Source: DASZWJ01 sp963813895 (GTDB lineage Bacteria > Pseudomonadota > Gammaproteobacteria > JAURND01). Taken from it: a stretch of DNA of 64,000 nt. The stretch lies in assembly GCA_963813895.1 (NCBI GenBank), contig CAWFAS010000004.1, positions 372,001 to 436,000 of the forward strand, in the 5' to 3' direction. Positions 8,408-16,800 of this stretch are shown here, piece by piece. The position numbers were made by a program, and so were the translations under genes. The stretch's first letter is position 1. Every line of letters begins with the position of its first letter. Under the pieces are notes generated by a model, which was not told where the DNA came from, ran no database searches, and worked only from the letters and a program-made list of their open reading frames with translations.

Positions 8408-9295
8408 ATGAAAAAAGAAACCCTAGCTACCACCTATTTATTATTTGGAACCCTACTCTGGGGCGTGACGTTTTCTTTCACAAAAGATGCTGTGGGCTTT
8501 ATGAGTCCGTTTGATTTTCTATTCTGGCGTTTCGGTATTGCCAGTTTATTTCTTCTAGTGATTTTCTTTAAAAAAATTAAATTATTTGACAAAAAATTAA
8601 TCCTGCAAGGTGTCTGGCTGGGATTATTTTTAGCGGGTACCGTTATTTTTCAAACGATAGGACTGCGTTATACTAGCGCATCAACCGCCAGCTTTATCAC
8701 CGGCTTATCCGTCATTCTGGTGCCAGTTTATTTTTGTGTTATCCAAAAAAAACTGCCACAAGCTCAGGTTATGGCCGCATTGGTCTTGACCATCTTGGGT
8801 ATCGGCCTGATTTCACTCAATTCGGAGCTGAGCATTAATATCGGTGATTTCTGGATTATTTTATGCGCCATCAGTTTTGCTATTTATGTTATTTTAGCCA
8901 GCAAGTTTTCTCATAGCGGTCATGCGATGACATTGACCTTTGTGCAATCGCTCACTATAACCGCCATTGTTGGCATAATCGATTTATCGAGTGGCGGTTA
9001 CACCCTACCCCGCCAAATCAATCTTTGGGTGGCTATCTTATATTGTGCGCTATTGGCGTCAGTACTGGCCTTTTATTTACAAATCCGCTTTCAGCGTTAT
9101 ATTTCAGCCACCAAAACTGCGCTCATTTTTGCTTTAGAGCCGGTATTCGCCACGTTAACCGCGATTATTTATTTAGATGAACAACTAACACTTAAATTTG
9201 TTATAGGAGCGTTATGTATTTTTGCAGGGATGTTATTGTCTGAAGTTAAATTGAAAAAGAAGCTTAAACAGCAGGAGGGGGTGGTGGGTACTTAG
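8408..9295 (+). CDS. EamA/DMT-family inner-membrane transporter
   Basis: A 295-aa protein with ten hydrophobic segments in two EamA repeats. The first half begins LLFGTLLWGVTFSFTKDAVG and the second begins near FWIILCAISFAIYVIL. The end is basic and cytoplasmic (KLKKKLKQQ). The family contains amino-acid and metabolite exporters, and the substrate cannot be read from sequence. Only a weak GGAT lies upstream of the ATG. The gene ends just before the inverted-repeat cassette at 9338. Confidence 0.88.
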   Translation: MKKETLATTYLLFGTLLWGVTFSFTKDAVGFMSPFDFLFWRFGIASLFLLVIFFKKIKLFDKKLILQGVWLGLFLAGTVIFQTIGLRYTSASTASFITGLSVILVPVYFCVIQKKLPQAQVMAALVLTILGIGLISLNSELSINIGDFWIILCAISFAIYVILASKFSHSGHAMTLTFVQSLTITAIVGIIDLSSGGYTLPRQINLWVAILYCALLASVLAFYLQIRFQRYISATKTALIFALEPVFATLTAIIYLDEQLTLKFVIGALCIFAGMLLSEVKLKKKLKQQEGVVGT

Positions 9296-9337
9296 CTCCT
9301 AACTGTCATTACTCTAACTGTCATCCTGAACCTTCGC

Positions 9338-9510
9338 TATCATCCGGCGTTGTTGAATAATTCACCTGCCACTTATGGGAAGTTAGAGTGGGTAGATAGC
9401 TTGTGGTTGTTAGCACAGATTAAAGATTAGCACTGTATTCCCCCTCTCCCGCGAAAAGAGTTTGAAAAAAATCTCTGAACCTATTCGCGGGAGAGGGTCG
9501 GGGAGAGGGC
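9338..9510. repeat. Left inverted repeat of the DUF559 cassette
   Basis: About 170 bp are nearly identical to the reverse complement of 9825-9997. Shared blocks include CATCCGGCGTTGT, CTGCCACTTATGG, AGATAGCTTGTGG and the CTCTCCCGCGAA / TTCGCGGGAGAGGG hairpin. Confidence 0.85.
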
Positions 9511-9819
9511 CTGGTATATGGCTTCTAAGACCACTTCAATATCCTGCAAGACCTCATGATTCCAAAACCGTAAGACCTGAAATCCTTTTTTACTCAATAC
9601 AGCTGTCCTTCGAGTATCATAAGCTTGCTGCTCTTGATGCTGACCGCCATCAAGCTCAATCACCAGATGCTTTTCATAGCAGACAAAATCCACTATGTAA
9701 CGTTCAATCGGTACCTGTCTTTTAAATTTGTATCCCAAACGGTGAGCTCGTAAATAATACCAAAGACACCGTTCAGCATCTGTGCTTCTTGTTCGCAACT
9801 CACGGGCCCGCTGCTTCAT
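9481..9819 (-). CDS. DUF559 protein (Vsr-like endonuclease fold)
   Basis: A complete 112-aa DUF559 domain: RTRSTDAERCLWYYLRAHRLGYKFKRQ, then YIVDFVC, then LVIELDGGQH and VLRFWNHEVL. The E...D...ExD pattern is that of a very-short-patch-repair (PD-D/ExK-like) nuclease fold. The last residues (SPTLSRE) and the stop are encoded by the left inverted repeat. The cellular role of solitary DUF559 genes is unclear. Their association with repeats suggests either mobility or repair of the repeats. Confidence 0.88.
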   Translation of the reverse strand: MKQRARELRTRSTDAERCLWYYLRAHRLGYKFKRQVPIERYIVDFVCYEKHLVIELDGGQHQEQQAYDTRRTAVLSKKGFQVLRFWNHEVLQDIEVVLEAIYQALSPTLSRE

Positions 9820-9824
9820 TCATT

Positions 9825-9997
9825 ACCCTCTCCCCGACCCTCTCCCGCGAATAAGTTCAGAGATTTTTTTCAAACTCCTTTCGCGGGAGAGGGGGAATAC
9901 AGTGCTAATCTTTAATCTGTGCTAACAACCACAAGCTATCTATCACTCTAACTCGCCATAAGTGGCAGTTGAATTATTTTACAACGCCGGATGACAG
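9825..9997. repeat. Right inverted repeat of the DUF559 cassette
   Basis: Reverse-complement partner of 9338-9510, with only a few substitutions across about 170 bp. Confidence 0.85.
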
Positions 9998-10024
9998 CAA
10001 GAGTGCAGGATAACAGCTACATAC

Positions 10025-10339
10025 CTATCTCGTATTATTCAATTGCACATGCACATCATTGCCAGAATTCGGAATGCTATAACCCACACCAGGATTCACA
10101 CCAATATCCGCATTAGCCTGACTGGGCGCTGCAGCAGCACCGCCTACAGAATTACCCTCACTGCCTGTGTCACCCCCATGAGGCTGGGCCAACATCCCCT
10201 CGGCATTTAATTCCAGACCACCGTTTAAGTTCGGAATCGACAATTGAAATGGATCATTCTCTGTCGGTACAAGAGCTTGTGCTGAAATGCAAGCAGACAA
10301 ACTAACTGCGGCCATGATATATAAACATTTCTTCTGCAT
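10025..10339 (-). CDS. Small exported Gly/Asn-rich protein
   Basis: I start it at ATG 10339 (104 aa), where AAGGAG lies 8 nt upstream; a longer frame begins 51 bp earlier without such a site. The N-terminus is a signal peptide. LSAC at residues 14-17 could be a lipobox, or signal peptidase I may cut after SAQA. The mature part is low-complexity (GGDTGSEGNSVGGAAAAPSQ) and ends NDVHVQLNNTR. No family is recognised; an envelope or secreted location is inferred. Confidence 0.65.
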   Translation of the reverse strand: MQKKCLYIMAAVSLSACISAQALVPTENDPFQLSIPNLNGGLELNAEGMLAQPHGGDTGSEGNSVGGAAAAPSQANADIGVNPGVGYSIPNSGNDVHVQLNNTR

Positions 10340-10410
10340 AATTATTTTCTCCTTGGATAATGACAAGCAACAAGGATAGCAAAAGCACATAAAGGGTCAA
10401 GCCCTGGGTC

Positions 10411-10509
10411 TTAATGGGGTCAAGTCTTGGCATTTGACATTGGCAGGGTCATTTGAAAAATCAAACCAATTCATTGCCAATGTCAAATGCCAAGACTTGA
10501 CCCCATTAA
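10411..10509. repeat. 35-bp perfect inverted repeat (TTAATGGGGTCAAG)
   Basis: Left arm 10411-10445 and right arm 10475-10509 are perfect reverse complements around a 29-nt loop. The TGGGGTCAAGTCTTGGCATT type of sequence is common in gammaproteobacteria as the end of small IS/REP-like elements. No transposase is present here. It lies between two divergent genes, and its transcript would form a very stable hairpin. Confidence 0.75.
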
Positions 10510-10593
10510 ATACACTACATTAATCACTAATATTTTGTTATTGTGGATTAACTAATCTTCAAATTTGTCTCTCATCACCCATCGGAACGCCTT

Positions 10594-11766
10594 ATGACCA
10601 CACTCACTCCAAGTCCCACCAAAGCCAACCCTGCCCCCTTTTTAGACATTGAAAATTTTTTCCACCATTACTGGAAGCGCAAACCCCTATTTCTCCCCCA
10701 AGCCTTCCCAAAATTTACCTCTCCTCTCTCCGAGGACGAACTAGCAGGCTTGGCCTGTGAAAAAATCATCGAATCCCGCATTGTACTTGAGCACAGCACT
10801 ACGCCGTGGCAACTCCGGCATGGTCCTTTTAAAGCCAAAGATTTCCAAAAATTACCCAACACGCACTGGACCTTATTAGTTCAAGCTGTCAACCATTGGA
10901 TACCCCAAGTCAGTGATATTCTCAATCACTTCAATTGGCTACCCATGCATTATATAGATGACATTATGATTAGCTACGCCGCAGAACAGGGCAGTGTGGG
11001 AGCGCATTTTGATTACTATGATGTATTTATTTTGCAAGGCAGCGGCAAGCGTCACTGGCGGCTGGGCGAGTTCTGTTCACCACAAACAGCTACTCGCAAA
11101 GAGACTCCCCTGGGCATCCTGCAAGAATTCAATACCCTGGAAGAGTATGTGCTAGAACCTGGAGATATGTTATATATCCCGCAACAGCAAGCACATTGGT
11201 GTGTCGCCTTGGAACCTGGGCTCAGTTACTCCATCGGATTTCGCACCCCTTCCACTGCTGAATTATTGAGCAGTTTCTGCAGCGAACGCTTAGCACAACT
11301 CAATGAGACGCAACGCTTGCAGCCCTCAGCGCTTCACACCCTAACACCGGCAGCATTAAACTCTCAGACTTTAGACCAAGTAAAACAACTGTTGCAAAAC
11401 CTAATCCAAGACCCCGAACACCTGCGGGATTGGTTCGGACGTTTTATTACCGAACCCAAATATCCAGAATTGGAACAAGAACCCACTCCTCAAAATAAAC
11501 TGACACTGGATCAACAGTTGGTTAAATATACCCTATTGCGCCACAATGAAAGTTCACGCTTTGCCTATTATGAGGAAGGCAATCAAGTCTATTTATACGT
11601 GGATGGCAAGAGTTATCAATATCCTGCGAGCCTGAGGGAGCTCACTGTATTGCTATGCAATCATCGCCAACTAGATTGTCATCTGGTAATTTCTAGCCTT
11701 AAAAGTGCAGCAGACAAACAGCTGCTGCAGATGCTGCTTGATCAGGGATTGGTTTATCTTTCTTAA
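10594..11766 (+). CDS. roxA: Cupin (JmjC-type) ribosomal protein uL16 arginine hydroxylase
   Basis: This 390-aa protein is of the YcfD/RoxA type, a 2-oxoglutarate- and Fe(II)-dependent oxygenase that hydroxylates an arginine of ribosomal protein L16. The iron site is visible as HFDYYDVF (H-x-D) with a distal His in IPQQQAHWCVALE. The strand KRHWRLG and YSIGFRTPS also fit. The N-terminal HHYWKRKPLFL is typical of the family, and the C-terminal winged-helix-like part (about 290-390) is present. It is full length. Ahead of the ATG is only a weak CGGAA site. Confidence 0.9.
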   Translation: MTTLTPSPTKANPAPFLDIENFFHHYWKRKPLFLPQAFPKFTSPLSEDELAGLACEKIIESRIVLEHSTTPWQLRHGPFKAKDFQKLPNTHWTLLVQAVNHWIPQVSDILNHFNWLPMHYIDDIMISYAAEQGSVGAHFDYYDVFILQGSGKRHWRLGEFCSPQTATRKETPLGILQEFNTLEEYVLEPGDMLYIPQQQAHWCVALEPGLSYSIGFRTPSTAELLSSFCSERLAQLNETQRLQPSALHTLTPAALNSQTLDQVKQLLQNLIQDPEHLRDWFGRFITEPKYPELEQEPTPQNKLTLDQQLVKYTLLRHNESSRFAYYEEGNQVYLYVDGKSYQYPASLRELTVLLCNHRQLDCHLVISSLKSAADKQLLQMLLDQGLVYLS

Positions 11767-11773
11767 GTTTGAG

Positions 11774-11849
11774 GTAACTGCTCACTCCGTCGTCCCGCGG
11801 CTTGTCCGCGGGACGACAGGACTGAGCTGGCTATGGCGTGAGCAGTTAC
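11774..11849. mobile_element. GTAAC-family MITE, 76 bp, 8-bp TSD
   Basis: Terminal inverted repeats GTAACTGCTCAC / GTGAGCAGTTAC enclose a GTCGTCCCGCGG palindrome. Perfect direct repeats AGTTTGAG lie at 11766-11773 and 11850-11857. It sits directly behind roxA and may also serve as its terminator hairpin. Confidence 0.85.
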
Positions 11850-11891
11850 AGTTTGAGAATAGCGGCAAAACAAAAAAATAATACCTGAGCT

Positions 11892-11924
11892 CTTAATATC
11901 TTGTTAAGCTTTAAAGGCTAAAAT
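11892..11924 (+). promoter_or_regulatory. PmrA-box-like promoter
   Basis: CTTAAT-N5-GTTAAG (11892-11908) has TTAA cores 11 bp apart. An 11-nt gap is followed by TAAAAT as -10 (11919-11924). It precedes the effector-like gene at 11971. Confidence 0.65.
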
Positions 11925-11970
11925 ATTTAAGAATATTGCCTTCTCTCTAATGATTATTTGGATTAATAAT

Positions 11971-13073
11971 ATGACACAAATCAAACACGAATCCGCAAAA
12001 GCCAACAATGCACTGTCAGCTCAACCACGCATTAAATCTACACTAGAGGGGTGGCAACCTAATGACCAGCTTAGTCCTAAAGATCTAGTACAGGATTATT
12101 TAAACCTTGCAGCAAGCTCAGGACAACAAAAGAATTCTGTCACCCTTCAGGGCAATTGGACTAAACCGGAAGCAGCAAGTGCGGCACTAACGTTATTGGA
12201 AGATAACAATATAACTGTGGAATTAGATGAAGACTGCGTGGTACCTGAAGATGTACAAAAAAATTGGCAGAGGCGCGCCGTAAGCAGGAGTTAGCGAATG
12301 ATGAAGACGATGTTATTGCTGCACGGGCTAGGCATCCTGCACAAACAACAACAGATGCGGATGAGGATGAAGAGCTCGGAGAAGATAAGGAGGAAACTAT
12401 TGAAGACGACCAAGACCTAAAAGAGGGTCGCAAACCTCCAACAAATAATTCAGATGCAGTAGATCCAGATGAAGAAGAGCAACTCGCTACAAAAAGAGCT
12501 ATAAAATTTGAATCTGAAACATTTTATGTGTCCGAAAATACGCCCGAGCCTCAGTGTTTCGAAGATACAATTAATGAAGCTATCAACTATGCAGTTCATA
12601 ACCGACCTGATACAGATCCTTCAAAGTTAAAAATGGTCATCCATGGCGATTGGCAGGGTGGTGAAGATGCACTTAGAAAAGCAGTAAGACACGGATTTAA
12701 CGTAGAATTAGACGCTGACTGCAAAGTAAGCCCAGAATTCCGTAAAGAACTCGAAACTATACAACAGCCAAGGGCTCAGGAGAGAGCCGGCCAACCAAGT
12801 AATGCAATTAATGCTCAGGTTGAGGGACAGGCTGAGCAAAAAGCCTCAGCACCGAAATCTCCGGTTGAAGAGAACAAAGCTGCACCCTTAGCACCTCAGA
12901 CGCCTACGTCGCAAGCCACCGCTACAACGGGACAACCTGATGTTAAGAGCGTAAATCCACAAAAATTGCATAGCTTCGCTGCTAATGCGATCAAAGCTTC
13001 AACCAAAGCTGACAGCAAACCCTTCGAACCAGATGTTACAGATCCCAAGAAAGAAACCTCATACTCAATGTAG
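11971..13073 (+). CDS. Effector-like protein with two GxW repeat domains, frame broken at an A7 run
   Basis: Two overlapping frames (to 12294, and 12264-13073) belong to one gene. At 12257-12263 the sequence is CAAAAAAATTGG. With one more A, or a -1 shift on A-AAA-AAT, the protein reads VQKKLAEARRKQ and continues about 370 aa. Each frame carries one copy of the roughly 85-aa domain described for the 13810 gene: SVTLQGNWTKPEA...VELDEDC, and KMVIHGDWQGGEDAL...VELDADC. The second frame alone would start with TTG in mid-helix without a ribosome site. I start at ATG 11971 (MTQIKHES) because it resembles the starts of its neighbours; ATG 11950 is possible. The middle is very acidic and the C-terminus disordered. 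Function unknown. Confidence 0.7.
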
Positions 13074-13324
13074 TAGTTGGTAATCATTAAATTGCATGCA
13101 GCTTCTGAAAGCACCTCCTCCGAAGCTGCCTCCTATTCAGCAAATCTCTCCCCGATAGGGGTGTTGATTGGGTTACTCTTCTAAAGAAGTGCATGTAAGC
13201 GATTGATATGTATGGGAATTGCACTAATCTAAAAGTGGCTTACTCCCCTCTCCCGCTTGCGGGAGAGGGGCCGGGGGTGAGGGTGTTTGAATTAGCACCC
13301 ATCTGAAACACCCCACCCCTCCCA

Positions 13325-13623
13325 ACTGTGCCTATAGATTATTGGTTTAAAATTATGCAGCCGTTTTTAACCGAGCCGCGACCATCAGGGAGCGTTTACG
13401 TTAGAACATTTAGGCGAACATCTATGAATGAAGCGTTATCATGAGCTCACAAGAAACTAAATCAACCTTAGAATAAACCGCTAGACGCGCCATGGCAGTA
13501 TTTGAAAATAAAAACCGTTCAATCGCTTAATTGGCATAACTTGGCTCCTATAAACGCTCCCTAACGGTCGCGGCTCGGTTAAAACAGCTGCATAATTTTA
13601 AACCAATAATCTGTAGGCACAGT
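13325..13623. mobile_element. About 300-bp MITE-like element with 73-bp inverted repeats
   Basis: The arms run from ACTGTGCCTATAGATTATTG (left) to its near-perfect reverse complement ending TGTAGGCACAGT, and match over about 73 bp (13325-13398 against 13549-13623). The interior has no substantial frame. No convincing target duplication is visible. Confidence 0.75.
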
Positions 13624-13700
13624 AGCCCGCGGGAAGACGTAGCAGGGGAGCTGTGGCGGCAGGCCCTAGTACAGAAGCATATAAATTACTATTCTGGGCT

Positions 13701-13733
13701 ATTAATATTATATTAAGCTTTCGGAGTTATAAT
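13701..13733 (+). promoter_or_regulatory. PmrA-box-like promoter of the 13810 gene
   Basis: ATTAAT-N5-ATTAAG (13701-13717), an 11-nt gap, then a perfect TATAAT -10 (13728-13733). It is the clearest -10 of the set. Confidence 0.7.
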
Positions 13734-13809
13734 CATTTGATATAGCTGGTGAATAATAACCCTGCTGATACTAATGAGTTAGTCCTTTTACTAATAAGGG
13801 TATAGATAC

Positions 13810-16800
13810 ATGAGTCAAGAAAATAGCAACGAAATAGAGCTCAATGATTTTAAACAATTAGAAGCTAAAGCAAACGAAGGTTTAAAGTTCCAACGTGAGG
13901 CTATGGTAATTAATGGTTTAAATCCAGAAGACCACAAACAGACACTTGTCGAGTTAGCCGAATTAGGTAATGCGGATCAGCTCGACATTAATAATAAAAA
14001 CTTGCAACAAAAGTTGTCCATCAATTCCGAGCCAGTGACCAAACCTGAAAAAATTACTGATGAAAAATTAAATAAAATACAGACTCAGCCTGTCAATCCA
14101 AAACCTGAAGTGCAACAAAAGCGAAGTTCACCAAACTGGGCTACTCGTTTGCTTGAAGGTCTAACCTCACTAGTATCTCAAAAATCTCCAGAACCTAAAA
14201 TAGGTAAAGAAAATAAAGCTGGTAACAACCACAATAAAAAGGATTTTGAATTACTAGAACTAAACCCACCGCACTCAACTTCAACGCCTAAGAAAAATGA
14301 AACAAACCCGGCACCTGTCTTACCCCCTAATAAGAAAAAAATTCTTTCTGAAAAGCTGAACGAAATCAGAAACATGGCTACGGAAGCCATGGAGCTCAAC
14401 AATCTAAAAACTCAACAAAAAATGCAAGCTCAGGTCCAGAAACGTCACGAACATTTCTCCAATACAGAACCAACATCAGGACGAGTTGACAAAAATAAAG
14501 CTTCGCCAGAGGCAACATCAGAACGACAAGTTGACAAAAAGAAAGCTTCATCAAAGGCAAAATCAGAACTATCTCCCTTCCTTAAATTGTTTAAAAAGAC
14601 TAAAACAACTTCTCCAAATACTTCTGACCTGCCTGAAAAAAAAGTAGGTAGTTCTGCTGACATTGAGCAAAAAATGAAACATGAGAGCGCATCATTAGAG
14701 ACAGCCCAAACAGGAGTAAATTCTAATTCTTTATCCAGCACCTCAGATGTAAATTTATTACGTCCTGAAGTATTCACAGATCTTAACAAGAAACAAAACG
14801 TAGAGCAGGACGCGAAATTAATTTCTAAAGCAAATTTATCTGATAATGTCGAACCTCAACCCAATAGTAAAATTAATTCTGACAAAATATCACAGCCAGA
14901 AACTACCCAGAACATAATAACGGAGCCCACGGCAAAGAGTAAAAATACAATTGTGCCACAAAATGCGAATCCACAACTAGAATCCAAATCCATAAAGGAA
15001 CCCACTTTGCAATCAGAATCTAAAACTCAATCTCTATCATCAACAGCACCTTCTAACAATCACGACTCGGTCAGTTCACAGCCTAATCAAACTCTTGGAA
15101 ATATGGACCCCCCATCACCCAGCCAACAATCCACTCCTCTAGAAATGAAAGCAACTGATAACGCACCTAAAGGCGAGAACTCTCAAATCGAAGGGGAAAT
15201 TCCAGGCGAGGGGCATATAACAACCCCTGAAGGTGAACAGACCCCTTCGGGTGAAAATACATTTGACTCGAATGAACCGGGGGCAGCTCATGCGGGCAAT
15301 CCTCAAGTTGATCCGATTCAATCGCGGGCAGCTCCTGCGCACAATCCTCAAGTTGATCCGATTCAATCGCGGGCAGCTCCTGCGCACAATCCTCAAGTTG
15401 ATCCGATTCAATCGCGGGCAGCTCCTGCGCACAATCCTCAAGTTGATCCGATTCAATCGCGGGCAGCTCCTGCGCACAATCCTCAAGTTGATCCGATTCA
15501 ACCAGGGGCAGCTGATGATGAAAATATAAATCCCGGAGAAGGGTCGAAAGCCACTAACGACGCAGTGGCGACTTTGGGTGATGATGCAGCGCTAGCAAAA
15601 CCTTACTTCGATTATAATGGCGCTCTATTTACGGTTGAGCAAGATACAGCGCCGAGCTTTAATGAGGCAGTTACTAAATTTGCAAATCTTAAGGCCAGTC
15701 AAGCTCCTAATAATGCCATGAAAAATGAAGTCACGTTATATGGCAATTGGACTGCAAATAGCTCTAAAGCAATTGCGAGCATGTTGGTGAATCTCCAGCT
15801 TAATATTATTGAAGGAGCAGGTTGTAGATTGGATAAAGACACTAAGGCTTTGATTGATTCCATAAATGAAAATAGAAATCAAAAGCCACCATCAGTAAGC
15901 CAAGGTTCAACCTTAGATGCGGAAGATATAAATCCTGGAGAAGAGTCAGCGACGACCCCTACCCCCGATGACACAACACCGCCAATTTCTGATGATGATA
16001 TATCTGAACTGGATGATGAACCGGGGGCAGCTGATGCGAACAATCCTCAAATTGAAGGGCACGTTGATCCGGATCAACCGGGGGCTGATGCGGACGAAGG
16101 AATGCCGAACGATGGCACAGATAATCCTGAAATAGGAACTCGACTTGAAGGGAAAAGTTCAACCTTAGGCGATAGAGATACCCCTAAAGGCGAACCATTA
16201 TCTCCAGGTGCTGATCCTCAAGAGCCTTTATCCAGGACCTCAGATCTAAATTCAGAGGACGATGAAGATCCTTTGCCCGTAATGGACTTCAAGCTACCTA
16301 ACCACCAAGAGGATTGGTTCGCAGAACCTAAAATAGAACAGACTCTAGAACAGAACAATCAACTGGCGGCAATTAAAAATGCACTTGATGCAGATGATGA
16401 GGAAGATGTGTTGAAAGAATCCAAGGCCGCCGACCCTATAAAGGATCCACTTGAGCATGTTATTAATTTATTTCCCTCTGCGCCGAAAACGGATCCTTTG
16501 GAAGTAGTGCCTCCTGGAAACACTCCCATTCCAGGCAATAACGACGACAAATCTAAGCCGACAATTCCCGACAATACAAAACCAGCTGATACCGTAGATA
16601 AATCCATTGACGAGGATAAATCTGAAAAAGAAGTTAAATCATTCCAACCAATAAAAAAAGAATTTACAACACCTCCCGAAGACGGACAGCCACTTCCTAT
16701 TGATAATATATTCAACCCGGATCAACCGGCGGCAATTAATAATGCACTTGATAAACACGGGCCTCAAATCAAATTGCGACTAGATCTAAATATTAAAAGT

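Larger units (their letters stand above)
9338..9997. mobile_element. Inverted-repeat-bounded DUF559 cassette
   Basis: A single 112-aa DUF559 gene sits between two near-identical inverted repeats of about 170 bp. The repeat also supplies the last codons of the gene. No clear direct target duplication was found. The unit resembles a composite element of about 660 bp built on REP-type palindromes. Confidence 0.6.
13074..13809. other. Intergenic region, repeats and promoter only
   Basis: No gene is seen. From left to right it holds a short palindrome CCCCTCTCCCGC/GCGGGAGAGGGG (about 13245-13270), a MITE-like element (13325-13623) and the promoter of the 13810 gene. Confidence 0.6.

Noticed and set aside
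9462..9725. Plus-strand frame opposite DUF559
   Set aside because: Antisense shadow of a clear DUF559 gene, starting in the inverted repeat.
12264..13073. Independent gene starting with TTG at 12264
   Set aside because: The start would fall inside the helix of a repeat domain, has no ribosome site, and directly follows the A7 run where the upstream frame must be shifted to continue.
15281..15505. Possible CRISPR array
   Set aside because: The units are directly adjacent without unique spacers and keep the reading frame of a protein.
15233..15529. Open frames on both strands across the 45-bp repeats
   Set aside because: They exist only because a 45-bp period keeps all frames open; the 1395-aa frame explains the region.
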